Part shown: positions 36,127 through 48,795 of the stretch, one piece after another | Position numbering within the stretch: the stretch's first letter is position 1 | How the letters are laid out: every line of letters starts with the position of its first letter | Source of the DNA: Thysanoteuthis rhombus | Lineage: Eukaryota > Mollusca > Cephalopoda > Oegopsida > Thysanoteuthidae | Direction: 5' to 3' | Assembly: GCA_963457665.1 (NCBI GenBank) | Contig: OY735237.1 | Span: 3,190,322 to 3,254,321 of the forward strand | Length of the DNA stretch: 64,000 bases | The notes under the pieces: generated by a model | Database searches by the model: none | What the model was told of the DNA's origin: nothing | The model's input: only the letters and a program-made list of their open reading frames with translations | Program-made: the position numbers and the translations under genes

Positions 36127-37750
36127 TGAAATATGTGGACTTACTAATTTATTGGAATTTTTTTAGCTCAACATATGCAAATCTAGACAAGAACTATACT
36201 TTTATAAAATGTGCTGAAAAAATACTTAATTTGCCTATAACTGATTTTTTTTTTCTTCAAAATGTCATAAAAACTTTATTTTTATAGTAAATACAGATTT
36301 TATTGTTCCTAGATGAATTTAGGTATTGGATGATACAAAAAATACTTCAATATTTCATCGCTAATTAAATATAAGAATAATTGAGAATAATTTGTTGCAA
36401 AAATCCATTTATTTTTTATCATTCATTTTTCACCATATTTGATGGGATTGGAACTGTACTCAATATTTTTGATTTTGAGATACCTGCAGCAAATTTCCGG
36501 TGGTTTTTTTTTTGTTTTTTTCCAGACTCATAAAATATCAAAATATTTTATGCCGCCTTGGGAGAATTAAAAAAAATTTTTGTATTGTCTTCGAAAATAA
36601 ATTCATCCAGAATATGCCAATCTTTTGCCTAATTCTTTTTTCATATATTATAGAAATGTCAAGGTTTATATTCATGAAAAATCATGTTGATAAGAAAACA
36701 TGATCTTTTGTTGTAATGTGCTCAATGAAATCACATGTGGATGTCCTACTCATACTTTTAATTTTTTTTTATTGAGTTTTTATCTTTGAAAATCCATTTT
36801 TGAGCACTTTTCTAATTAATATTCCAAGATGAGTGGGGATTTGTATTCTGAGGAAGTTGAGAAACTTCGACTTATTCTACGAGTTTTTTTTTTAGTGTTC
36901 TGCTGAAGTGGACTAAAATATTGTGCAGGGTGATATCCATGGAATATGAGGTTATTCCGAAAACAATGGCCAATTTTAATAGCCAAGTTATTCGGGGTGA
37001 TTGAAAAAATTGAAATTCATTTGTGAAGGATCCAGGGAGTATGATGGATAACACTTAAGTCAGTGAGTTTCTGCATTGTCATCTATACAGTATGGTCAAG
37101 CATCATCTTGAAGCATTTTTGGACTCCATCGATTGACCAATTCTAGTTGTATTCTGCTAAAGTTATCATGCATTCCGTTCAGTTGTTGCTCTTACCAGAG
37201 TTAAGGAAGCTGTAATGGATGACACCAATTGCAAACCACCATACTGTCACCATAATCTCCCGTTGGTGCAACTTCAGTTACTTCATGACTATATTGTCAT
37301 ATAGAATCCACTTTCCATCACAAGTTTGGATTTTATCAAGAAGAGGACTGTTTCTACTCCACAGATGTAGCATAGAACTTCAATCATTGAAGCCTGTAGT
37401 TTTTGTTGTGTCCATGTGAAACCCACTTATCAAGATGTACAATCAAGGCTGGTTCGTTCAACCCATGCTAGGTTAATATTTACGGCTGTTTGAGATGCAC
37501 TGAGCAAGTTTTACCCATACGAAAGGATTATATGTAACTCGGTTTCTCCCATCTTTGGATTTATGGGTCAACACTGAAGATAACTTTAAACTGTTTTTAT
37601 TACAACTTTCCATCTTTAACATTTTTCAATACAAAGATATGGATATTATCACTGAAACTCTGGAAGCTGGACTGAAATTTACAGAAAAGCAATACTTGTA
37701 GCGTTGACAAATGAAACCAATTGGACATGTAAGTGGGACCTTCAGTGAGT
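36127..37750 (+). other. Decayed finger tail and 3' flank of ZNF-3
   Basis: About 36160-36240 still shows a decayed finger (L-A-Q-H-M-Q-I). From about 36665 the flank matches that of ZNF-1 ('atattcatgaaaaatcatgt'). From about 36890 it matches that of ZNF-4: 'ttttagtgtt', 'aagt..actaaaat', and 'gtgcagggtgatatc' correspond to the - strand at about 49590-49540. Near 37640-37690 'aagatatggatatta' and 'actgaaatttacagaaaagc' match the - strand at about 49430-49370. This is likely 3' UTR or flank. Confidence 0.6.
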
Positions 37751-39184
37751 AAGAATATATTGATAGACATTCCAGATCAGTTGCAGAAAACTTTTAGCAC
37801 TACTTTTCATAATGGTGGATTTTCACTTGTGCTCGGGTCTTGAAAAAAAAACCTTTTTCATCAAATATGGATGTATTGTGTGACATTGATCTACATTGAT
37901 CCACTCCAAAATTCAATCACTCCTTTTTTTTAATCTATTGCCTACTCTGCCACAAAGTCTCATTGCAATCCATTGAGAACTTCATGTGATATTGTGTGGA
38001 TAGACTGAGAATTATTTTAGATATTTTGTGGTTGTTGACGGAGAAACTCCTGCATGGATCTACTCTAAAACTTTGTGACATCTTCAAAGTCTATTGCCCT
38101 CTCTCAAGGGAGTAAATTTAGGCACAATTTCATCCCCTGCTTTGTAGTAAACTCTCCGAACCACAAAATACCTTCAAAATTTCTCTTGTCTGTCCATGTT
38201 GCATATCCAATAATTTTCAATGAAATCCTATGGAAGAATGAGCGAAAGGTCACAGAAGGAATCAGGAAATCTTCAAGTGGATACAGGATTATCTCCCTTA
38301 CATTCAAGCTAACTGTTGAAGACCACAAAATATCACAAAAATTCTGTCAATCCATATATGTGTTAGAGTTCCCAATGAATTTCAATAAAAGTGTGTGAAT
38401 GATAGGACAATAAATAGGAAAAGAAATGATTGAATTCTGGAGCAGATTGATGCACAATTACCTCCCCTAAATTGTTGCTATCTGTTCACACCTAACTATC
38501 TTTGAATTTTCTCAATCTGTACATACAATATCCCCTCAAGTTCTGGGGATTAAAAAAAACTATGCTTTGCGATACTTTCTCAGAAATGATTTGGCATTAA
38601 TTCTGGTTTTTTTTACCATTCTTTCAACTTCATTAAACAAGCAATATAGAAACTGGGTGAAATTGTAAGAAATCCTGACTAAGAAACTTTATTCAGAAGA
38701 AAAATATGAATAATATAAAATATAAGATTGGGAGAGCCAAGGGCCTGTAAAGATTGAATCCTACATCATTCTTCTTTGTGATGCTTTCAGAATGTTAATT
38801 TTTCTGTAATTTTTCACTGTAGTAAATCATTTATTCTTGCTTTTTATAATTCCCTCTATTCCTGCCAGCTAGAACCAAATCTTACCGCTATAAAATCGAA
38901 AATTTTCTCTGTATCTTTCATTCTTTCTCTGCTTGATCCATCCTTGCGATGTATTTAACAAGGGTGAAATTAGAAGAAAGTGCTTCCACTAGAAAGCTTA
39001 GTTGAGAGTGTTTGCAGTACCAAGTCAGTTGGAAACCCAAAATCAAATTAAAGGCTAAAGCCTATTTTGATTACTCCCATGTCACAAGTCTGGAGCCTGA
39101 AAATATTATGTTATAGACAGGGCTGAATTTAACATTGATGGGGCCCAATGCATAACATCACATACTATCATACATTTTTAATGC

Positions 39185-39330
39185 TCTTTTGAAACCTCAC
39201 AATAATTGAATATCCTCTTTAAAATTTCAATTTAGATTATAATTGCAAGAGATAACTCAGGGTGGATAAAGGTCATGTTTACATTTATGACTGAAAGGTA
39301 TTGATTTTTCTATCAGAAAATTCTTTTAAA
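39185..39330 (+). repeat. Dispersed repeat family R1, partial copy
   Basis: It shares 'caataattgaatatcc', 'tcaatttag.t' and 'aattgcaagag' with about 6285-6340. Confidence 0.4.
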
Positions 39331-39720
39331 ACTCAAATTGAATCAAATTTTTTAGGGATCAAGAAAAATTAGTTGATTTATGATGAATTGACTGGATTTT
39401 AGGAAAACACCGCTTACTTTCCACAGAAAACTCAATGGAAAATATATTTATATACCAGGTATAAAGGTGAATTTTCTACTATCCTTATACCATAAAACAG
39501 GGTAGCATTGAACTACAAATGAAAAAAAATTTTCAGCCCAATAGCTGGTATTATTATTGAAGAATAGCATTATTTTCTTTTGGTATCCAAATTGGTTTAA
39601 ACTGATTCTTCGAGCACCTAGTTGATAATCAAATTTCTGAATTACACACTACCATACATAATGAAATATGTGGTATGTATCTGAACAAAAAATAATCTCA
39701 TCATACTTTGTTTATATTTA

Positions 39721-39790
39721 TCAATAAGCAGTCTTAATAGGACTCTGCTCTACCAACGATGCAATCAGTACCTTCAGCAAGCAGGAGTTT
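39721..39790 (-). repeat. tRNA-like SINE fragment, inverted copy
   Basis: Read on the - strand it gives 'aaactcctgcttgctgaagg', then a D-arm-like GTTGGTAGAGCAGAG, then 'attaagactgct'. It matches the + strand copy at 39907-39970 through most of its length. Confidence 0.6.
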
Positions 39791-39904
39791 GTACATATCA
39801 TTAGATTAGGGATATTTCAGTCGCCAAAATGGGAACACACATATATGTAAATATCTATGCCTATGACTGCAGAGGAGAGAGATGGGTGCTTCAAGGGTGC
39901 TATT

Positions 39905-40000
39905 TTAAACTCCTGCTTGCCAATGGTGCTGTTAGCTCCATCAATAGAGCGGAATCACATTAAGACTGCTCCCTGGAGGACTTGGGCTTGAATCATACGC
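39905..40000 (+). repeat. tRNA-derived SINE head
   Basis: A box-A-like GTTAGCTCCATCAATAGAGC (39931-39950) resembles a tRNA D arm. A box-B-like GGGCTTGAATC (39984-39994) follows about 50 bases later. It is preceded by the same 'aaactcctgcttgc' as the inverted copy 115 bases to the left. Confidence 0.6.
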
Positions 40001-41471
40001 ATTATTTTCTTTATTCATTTACAATCAGCTGTTCGATTTGCTACTCAATTGATTTTGGTACTGAACAAAATGTCTCTGAAGAAGTTGTCTCTGTAATTAT
40101 TGCATTGTAGGGCATAAACTGTCCAATCTAATAATAAATACATACTGTTGGCAAAATGGGAACACACACATTTCGTATTGATAAAACATGGCCAGGAGTG
40201 CTGGAACACTCAAGTATAGAAAAAGGGAAGAACCGTTCACCCCCTTTGATGGCTATGGTTGTTTAATAATAGTACTGATAATAATAATGAAATTTGTGTT
40301 TTATAAACATTCCTTTCAGGCTTTAAATCAAAGGTAAAATCCTACTTGTATTTTTTCCAAAATTTTCAGAAATGTTTCGCAGTTCCAGCAAAACTCAAGA
40401 GTTCTGTTTAAGGTATTTAACCATAAAGAATAATTAACCAAATACTTAATCTACACTATCTTCTCTAAAGTATTTCCTTTTCTGAATCAGCACCCTGCCT
40501 CACACAGAATGGCAGTAACATTCTGTTAATGTGCATTGGCTATGATTATTTAGAGATGTGGTGACTAACTAAAAATACCCATCATTTTTTTTCAAGAGGG
40601 ACAATAAGATATTTTACTGGGAAAAATAAAGCAGAAATTCAATACAAATTTAGTTTTCCTTTTCCATATCGTTGTTCATCAACACAAATGATCCATTCTT
40701 CAGGTTTATAATCTGTAAGAAAAGAGGAAAAATCTCATTTCTTCAGAAAAGGAACGGATCAGGGAAACATCCTGCTAATGATGTCAAGAAAACAAAGAAG
40801 AAAGAGTTCAATCGTCCAAATAAAATTCATTTGGTATGTGAATGACTCTTTTCAAAGTCAAAGACAATAAAATGCTACTAATATGATGTATGTCATGAAC
40901 CGGGTTAAGAAACAAACAATTGTTGAATGATAAAGAAATAATTTTATTTTACAAGAAAACATACAATCTCTGTAAGTCACTCCATTGTAATATTCTGCTT
41001 TGAATATTTAAACACGTCAATAGGATATTATCGTATACCCAGAATTGAATGTGGATCTGTCTAGTTATGTTTGACAAGTGATAACTTGCCTTGTCTTAAA
41101 AAAAAGTTGAGTTTACAATTGTTTTTAAAGATTTGTGTATAGTCAATGACAAGAAACTCAATGATGTTTTTTCAATGGATAAGTTTTGATGTTTGAAAAA
41201 GACCTTGTACTTGAAAAAACTAAAGAGAAGAAATATTTTTTTATCAGAAAAGAAAATTAAAAAAACAAAAAAAATCACTAGAGGTTTTGTGGTGTGAAGT
41301 GTGAAACCTGTCCAATTCAATTGTGAAAGAGAACTTAGAAGACTTTATGTAAAAAATTTGGGAATGATTTTTCGATGGACAAGTTAATGTTGAAAAAACA
41401 AGAACCATGAGTTCAATGAAGTGCTCACCGTCCTTATGTCCATATTCCAAAGAGATTCTAAACATAGCAGC

Positions 41472-41700
41472 ATTACTAGTGGTAGTAATAGCAGGATGAA
41501 GAGGAAGATGAGGATGCTTCACCTGAAGGTCTAGACTGAATTTCATATCAATCTGACATATGGCCCAGAAAATTGATATTCAGTATTACTAGTTATGGTA
41601 GTTGTAGCAGGGGAGGAGGAGGAGGAGAAGGATGATTCACCCAAAGGTCCGGACAAGGTTTTATATCCAACACAATACAGCTGAGAAAACTGATATTTGA
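41472..41700 (+). repeat. Tandem duplication of a ~113-bp purine-rich unit
   Basis: Units 41472-41583 and 41585-41700 share 'attactagt', 'gtag..gcagg', a GA-rich run, 'gatgcttcacc' or 'gatgattcaccc', 'aaggtc', and 'gaaaa.tgatatt'. Flanks at about 41175, 41370 and 41740 share 'tggacaagtt'-like motifs, suggesting an older, larger repeat. Confidence 0.6.
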
Positions 41701-43559
41701 CATAATCAGGACTGACTGACTGATGAGTGCCTTAGAGAAATTCATGGACAAATCTAAAGAAAGCCTCTTGAAAAAACAAATGCTTAACATATGACTCATT
41801 TTTATTTATTTTGAAAATCAATTGAATATTCTATAAATGATTGCAAAGCAGTTGACAAATGAATCACATAACCTTTTTCCTTCTGCTTTCTGTCCTTTAA
41901 CATATTGGGAACCAACCAACTGAAAAGTGTCTTATAGAGATACTTATTTTGTTTCTGTTCATCTTGATGTTCATGTGTCAAAGACTGGATTAATGATAAC
42001 TTTTGTGTGAAAAATGATCCATAATATTATTCAGCTAGTTCCAATCAATCAAAGGATGCAATCAGGCAAATATTTACATAGTAAATTACACATCGGTTGT
42101 TGTAAAGACACACAAATTAGGGGTACAGAAGGCATGACAGTTGGCCTACAGACCAAAGAACCTGTATGTATACTGTGCGGAAAAAGATCATAATAAAAAT
42201 AATTATAAGGTTTCGGTTTAAAAAGCCTAAATTTGAAACTAAGAAAGTAAAACTTTGGGCATCACAGATCCAGACATTTCCAAATGTAGTAAAAAAAAAT
42301 CCTTCTGAGTAGTTCTTTTGTTAGTGACTTCATATCTTTGTGAAGTAGGATTTTCATACCTACTTCATAAAATTCTTCATGAAACTGGTGCCTGCAGACC
42401 TCTTGGGGTCCATAAAAATGCTCAGGGGGTTCACATTAGTATTCCGTCTCAACTCACATTGTGAATCTTATGGCTGAGAAACATAATCCATCGTGAATGA
42501 AAAATATAATTTTACACAGCCTTGAACTCAAATAAAAGTAATCCATTTAAAACAAAGGACTAAGATTGGTTTTCATGGTAGTTCATGAGGTAATTGTTTG
42601 GAGTGAGAGAAATATTTGCACACATGGATATAAATTAGATTTTTCCATTTTTCATTTCTAGCTACTTTCAACTAACTTTATAGCTAAAAAATATTGAGTA
42701 CGATTGAAAATACTGAAATATATAGATATTTGAATTTTATATTCATAAATATATCATTTAACAGCTATTAAGTACGCTCAAAAACATGATGGCTCCTGAA
42801 ATCTTGGAAAATTTGAACATTAATTATAATTGATTATTAATTATGATTTATCATAATTTTTTTGAGTTTGCTTGACATTGATTAGTATGATCAAGAATAC
42901 ATACAAAGACTTCAATGAATGATGAAAGTAAAGTATTATTGATCTGGTCTTTCAATGATATATCTTTCTATTAAAATTTGAGCGTAAATAATTATTGGAG
43001 CCTTTGCATGATTTTTCGACCGTATTTAATATTGAGTGGTCACAAATTAACACAATGAGAAAATTTAAAAACTGTTTTATTAAATTCAAGAAAGTATATG
43101 ATTAAGGGTTGGATTTTAAGATTGCAGTTACCAGTATGAGATAATTATTCATTCATCCCAAAACCGTAACTCCAAACCTACCAACTAAATTTAAAACTAA
43201 ACTATTGAAAATAACCATATTTCAGCATCGGTGAAAATCTAGCCATTTAAAATGGCTAATTACAAAATTTGCTCTTAGTTCAACGGTAGCAGCAGCTTAA
43301 GCGTCTATCTTGATTATCTCTCCTGCAAAATATCGGCATCTTCTTTAATCTTATCAATGACAAACTATTATCAGTCATTAATTAATTACTTTGAAAATGC
43401 AATGATAAAAATAGATTATTCCCTTCATAGAAGTGATCCTTGAATTTTTTTGGAACCATTAGCCAAGATGTTCAAGATGACATGCGAATAGCACCAATTC
43501 GAATTGTTACATTTTGTACAAGTTAATAGATAAATAAAACTTTGAATACTTATAAGATG

Positions 43560-43720
43560 GTGGAATGCATAAACTTTGGTGGTTTGTGTATTTAGAAAAG
43601 ATGGGACGGATCAGGATTTACGGTGATAATCTGTTTGACGCTTTAATCCTGTTTACATAGCGTTCATTTGGGTGAAATTGAAAAAGGAAGTGACGTCAGC
43701 TATGATTGAAAGTTTGATAA
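43560..43720 (-). promoter_or_regulatory. Shared promoter and exon-1 module, orphan copy C
   Basis: On the - strand it has a perfect CRE TGACGTCA (43691-43698) overlapping CACTTCCT, the TGTAAACA motif, and the exon-1 body including the conserved ATG ('agtttatgcattccacc'). At the exon end the donor reads CTT|ATAAGT instead of GTAAGT. Homology stops about 45 bp further on, and the conserved intronic block is missing. No finger exon follows on the - strand within 7 kb. It may be a broken gene remnant or a promoter now driving an unspliced transcript. Confidence 0.65.
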
Positions 43721-45556
43721 ATTTTCCTAAATTTTATATCAGTAAGAATAAGGATTCGAAATTGGAAAATATATAAAATTCATTTCCATGTCATTTATGA
43801 ATACAGGGTTACTTGTTTTCAGAATTTCTGTCAATTTTTACTTACAAAAAATAGTCAGAAGGAAAATTTTCAGTGGTAGATATGGGTCCAGACAACACCC
43901 TTACAGGGCAAAACACCCCCACCCCATCCTAACCAGACAAATAACGATTCCAAATTCGGATAATCAATCACCAACCAAACTCAGACAAAAATCCCAAATG
44001 AATTGAAACATGAAAAAAATCAAGTGATTTGTGACCGTACTACAATGGTAGATTTTTCAATTGAAGCACTTGAAAAAAAAGTACTGATAGCCTAAAAAAA
44101 GCTCCAGTCGGCCCAAAATGGATTGTATGGTGTGCAAAATTAACAAGTGCTTCTCCCTTCCGCAAAAGAAATTCTATATTTGTTCTCACCCCAATAATAA
44201 TGATTTGATTTATATCTATTTCTATAAGGTCTGATTATTCGCCTGACCAAATTTGGCATGCATACTCAATTAATCGACCTTTGGGTAGGTTTTAAAGTAA
44301 ATATATATGACAGCAGAAGGCCTTTTTATTCTTACTTAAAATGTGTTGTGGTGTCCCCTTTACTCTCAAGCTACTTACTTTCAAATACGAGACCCTATTC
44401 TTGGCTAAATATCCAAGGCATCACTTCTGATGAAGACTTCCTATAAAAGGTCTAAACACACCAGTTCATTTGCTAATTAACCCTGGCTCTGTTAGTCAGA
44501 TACTCTTTCTCTCTGGGATCGGTATAATTTCGCCAGCACCACGGTTGATCTAAACTTGACCTTTTTTCCACCGTTACCAATCATTTTTCGTTACCCATTT
44601 TATTTCACAAATGTCGAGGCATCTATCTTACGCTCAGCTTCTCAATCGTGTTGTGACCGCAAGATCAAAATGCATATACATCTCCATTTCTCATGAATGA
44701 AAAGGCAATGCATTCATTACACAACAGATACAATAATCGGTTTTCTAATTCACCTCATTTTGGGTTAAATCTTATGTGTTCTTGTGTCTTACATACTTTG
44801 TCTGTGGTGTTTTTTTAAGTTTCTGGGAATGGCCTCTAAGTTGCTCATACGTCCCAACAACTTGGCAGTTAGGCATATACACTGATCTTTGATCACCATG
44901 AGCATTCCATGGTCCTCTTCAAACCTTATGGATTCATAGAATTTCAGTCACCTCTACTTCATTAACCCACGATTACTACTACGAATTGACACAGAGCTCC
45001 TATCTGAAGCTATCACCTATCGTTCTCTCCTCTTTACGATATTGCCAATGTTTTTTCATATGTATAGTTTTCCTGTCTTGTATTGTCATAAATGTTCATG
45101 CATTAAATATATATTTTACTTGTTTGTCAAAATACTTGTACGTGTCACTTTTATAATCCTTTGTTTAATCTGTGTCTACACTCAAACTTGGTGCGCATAT
45201 TCTCCATTCTATCATGGCAACTATTGTTCTCCCTTTCCTTGCTCAACATTTCCAGTGATGTTAGTGTGTAACATTGAAAAAACAAAAAAAACCCCGCTTG
45301 GGTGCAAAAATACTTTGTCCCCTACAACAACATCTTGCTACGCATAATCAACTGCCATTGTAACTCTTCCTCACACAATATAGGACCTAAAGTGTTTACC
45401 TAGCCTCGTATTCATTATTGTTCATACATGGAAGGATGGATCCATCTGGAGCAAACAATGCCCTGGGAGTCAGAGTAAACTTGTAGTAAGTGACTACATT
45501 CTTCAGATCTATATCCTGGTTTGATTTGGTTGGAACCATAAACCGACCATAGAGCT

Positions 45557-45822
45557 CTATTTATTTCTATTATTATTTGGACTATCCTCATCTTGGTTGT
45601 TTTTCATACGTTTCGGCCGTTGTACTCTATGGCTTTCATCAGGTATCATCTGGTAGGTGTGGGGAAGTAACGAACCGAACCCTTTATTTAACCGACAGGG
45701 GTATATTGACCGCACTCCCCTCTTAGCAGTAGTAGTGTTTTTTGAATTATTGTCTCACACTGGGATTGAACCTAGAACTACAACCAAGATGAGGATAGTC
45801 TGAATAATAATAGAAATAATAA
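45557..45822. mobile_element. Foldback element with ~44-bp terminal inverted repeats
   Basis: Left arm 45557-45600 ends 'ggactatcctcatcttggtt'. The right arm 45781-45822 starts with its inverse, 'accaagatgaggatagtctg'. Both continue into matched TAT/ATA-rich runs. On the - strand the interior has 'tgatgaaagccatagagtac' and 'aacggccgaaacgt', a motif I associate with 3' regions of LINE- or Penelope-like elements. It also has a tRNA box-B-like GGTTCAATCCC. This may be a composite nonautonomous element. Confidence 0.6.
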
Positions 45823-46104
45823 TAGTACCTCATCTCAAAAATTCAGAGAAACACTTCTATTTTAGTTCTACCGTTTGATTGTGTGCCTTGACAGTTTGTT
45901 TCTTGTTTCCTAATGTTGTTCTACTTTTTGGCTGGTGCCAACAGACAGACGTCTCCATTGATAAGTACTCTTCAGACAATTTCTAGCCATTCTCATCAAC
46001 ATTCAAAATCTGTGGCACACTCTCCTCAGAGTTGTATAACTGATTGCCTTCTGTATCAGTATAGTAGCTGTTGACGGCAGTGGGCTCTTTCCTTAATGGA
46101 CTCC

Positions 46105-46260
46105 CAGGGGTTTGCAGACCAGTTTTAAAACCACTAATAGATAGATGAAATGAAGTGGAAAGTCTTCAATTTGCACTAAATGCATGTGTACTAGTGTTGA
46201 TTATGTTCCAGAAAGTCAAAGTTTCAGAATATTTATGTACCAAAAAAATGTTTATTAACC
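46105..46260 (+). repeat. Repeat R2, copy 1 (possible hAT-like end)
   Basis: It begins CAGGGGTTTGCAGACCAGTT, and the same start occurs at 58524. It continues with 'aaaccactaatagatag', 'cttcaatttg' and 'gtcaaagtttcag'. The opening resembles hAT terminal repeats, but no partner end was found. Confidence 0.45.
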
Positions 46261-46861
46261 ATGCTCTAGAGAAGAGGTTTGAGGGCACAAAGCAGGTTCC
46301 AGGAACAAGTTTAAGCTACATAATGAAACAAGAGTTGCAACTAAAAGCTACAGTGAAAATTAAGTTCATGAGATCATACACTAGTTATACATGATTGACA
46401 ATATCATGCCAATTCCTATTTCTCCATTTGATTATGATGCCTGTGTATATAATCATAAATGGTGGATTCACCTTGTAATGCAGAAAGATGAAGAACATTT
46501 GGATGTTATGATCAAATTCATGCATCTTTGTTGCCTAGGGTGATCCTTACATTGGCCTCTTGATGGATGATACTTTTGGGGTCCAAGAACCAACCCTGAT
46601 ACGAGCAATCAACACACTAGACACAGCGCGAGGAAGACAGTATAAACTTCATGGCAGTGACATTAGAAAAAAAAACTTTCAGAAATAAAGTGATATCATG
46701 TGATCCAATTTTTAATATGTTATGTGACCCAAGTTTAGATAATATAGATAGATAGGTAGGTAGATAGAATGTGAAAAGTCCTCATTTAAAAAAAAATGCA
46801 TATACAATTATATTCATCTTATTTTAAGTTTCAGATGATGTTTATATTTATGTAATCACAA

Positions 46862-47010
46862 TGGGCCACGGAGCCCAACTTTGAAACCACTGATAGATGA
46901 ATAAAAGTAGAATGTTTTCAATTTGAAATAGATGCACGTACACTGGTATTAATTGAGTCCTAGAAAGCTCAACTAAGTTTCAGATGATGTTTGTGCAATA
47001 AAAGAATCAT
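46862..47010 (+). repeat. Repeat R2, copy 2
   Basis: It shares 'gaaaccactgatagatga', 'tttcaatttg', 'agatgcacgtacactggt' and 'agtttcagatgatgtt'-like blocks with copy 1, about 755 bp upstream. Confidence 0.5.
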
Positions 47011-48726
47011 GTTGGGAATGCCCAGAAAATTGACTGTTCAAAAAAGCGAAAATGACAAACATTTAAATGTTATCATTCCAGGATCTACTTCTTGAACAAT
47101 CTCCAAACTTCGTAATTTTTTCAACAGAAGCATAAATTTTCTGTTCTGTTTGTAGGGGAGAGGGGGCTACTGACCATCTAACTAAATTATGTTTGAACAA
47201 AAATACAGGGTAAACCTGGCAGTGTAAAATGTATATTTTATGTGATAAAGTTATACCAGAAATGTAAAGATTGTGGTTTCAAATAACTTTTCATTTCATT
47301 GATTTTCTATAATTCTGAACACTATTTTCAAGCCTTTATTGGGTTCCTTGAGCTGCCTAGAAGCAGAAATGGTGCAAATCATGTATTATAGTGACCATTT
47401 TGAAAATCCAAAACGGCAGTCATTTTTGTTTTCCAATTTCAACATATTGAAACAAACCATACGTAGAAGAAAATGGTTGCACCTACAATTCAAGAAACAT
47501 CATATTCACAGTAAAGTATAGAGTTCGGAATGTAATGGAATAGGGTTGTTTTCTTCAAATGGCATTGGAACACTTCATATGATTGAAGGTAGAGTGATTG
47601 TCTACAATCTTCAAAGACCAGAGATCAAATGACAAACAGTTTGAAGAAAAAACAGAAGGTTCCTGTAGGTAATAAAAATAGACGCCAGAAATATTTTATG
47701 GCCTATCAGAAACTCTGTTGAAGACCTCAATTAGAACTCTTGTCTCGGTCACTTTTCACCTATACATTCACAGGCACATGAGAGTTAATGAAATTTTTTT
47801 TTTACCATCGCAGCACCAGGCAGATGTCTCCAGAACTATATCCTGAGTAGGGGAATCAACACTATATTTCCTTTCACTAAACACTAAATGTGACTGCCAT
47901 CTCACACCAAAATCTGACTTTGCTCATAAGGACTCTGTCATTGCTGATGATAAATTTAGCAGAAGATGAATAATCACCACACAAAGTATCTCTAGTAAAA
48001 TACTTATTGAAAATAGTCAACAAAAAAGTACTGGAATGAGCTTTTTTGTAACCTTCACTTTCAGATCAAATAATTTCAAATGTTTGTTTTTTAAAATTAG
48101 ACATTCAAGTTAAATCAGGGCTTAGCAAAAACATTTACTTTCAGTCAAAAAGATTTGAACCTGCTCCCCACCAGCTCCATTTTAATTTTTCATGGAACAT
48201 CCATCTGTTTTAATATAGCATCCGTAGTACTTTAAATGAGGATTTAACTTTTCCTTTGAAGAAAAGAAAGGCAAATCTTCTCAATACATGCAAAACAAAG
48301 AAAACACAAGGAAATATAAAGCCTAATTAAACAACAAATCCACTTCAGACAAATATAACTTGATTGATGAAACAAACTGTTTGCTTTCTTCTGATGCTTA
48401 ACCAGGCTAAAAATGTTTAAACCATTTCATATGGTTTGTTTGGACTAAGAATAGACTGAATGATATGGACCCATATCTCCCCTTTCAGTTTTTTTGTGGA
48501 AAACCTATAATTTTCAAAATAGAACATTCTTAGTGGATTACATGAGAATTTGATTTGCGGAAAAAATAATTTCATAGGATAAACAAAACAAAAACACTAA
48601 CGTATAAGTATAAACCAAAATCAAATAACAACTTTAGATAGAGATTTGAACTTATTTCGATGAAGCAAATTATTTATTCTCTTATGCTTATGATAAAATT
48701 TTGTCAGAATTTAAAAAAAAATCTTT

Positions 48727-48795
48727 GAAAATTACAAAATTTGGAAATTTACCCATACAAACCTTGTGAACAAATTTCCAATTTTTGTAATTTTC
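48727..48795. repeat. Compact hairpin, 24-bp arms
   Basis: Arm 48727-48750 (GAAAATTACAAAATTTGGAA plus 4 bases) and arm 48772-48795 are reverse complements with one mismatch. The loop is 21 bases. There is no terminator-type role to expect in this genome. Confidence 0.75.

Larger units (their letters stand above)
37751..43559. other. Intergenic spacer between ZNF-3 and orphan module C
   Basis: No gene is supported. It contains an R1 repeat piece (39185-39330), a head-to-head pair of tRNA-like SINEs (39721-39790 and 39905-40000), and a purine-rich tandem duplication (41472-41700) inside a looser repeat zone (about 41100-41800). I saw no zinc-finger remnant on the - strand here, although module C points this way. 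Confidence 0.55.

Noticed and set aside
38075-38398. 107-codon frame on the + strand
   Set aside because: It has no recognisable motif, no neighbours suggesting a gene, and an antisense frame of similar length. It lies in repeat-bearing spacer.
36300-43500. Hidden zinc-finger exon for orphan module C on the - strand
   Set aside because: I looked for reverse-complement TGEKP linker and knuckle words and for the exon-2 start, and found none by eye. A translated search would be decisive.
45042-45347. 101-codon frame, Cys-rich
   Set aside because: The Cys spacing has no pattern, no family resemblance was seen, and there is no start context or splice signal.
46105-47010. A complete hAT element between the two R2 copies
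   Set aside because: Only the CAGGGG-type opening was seen. No inverted partner end, 8-bp duplication or transposase could be found.
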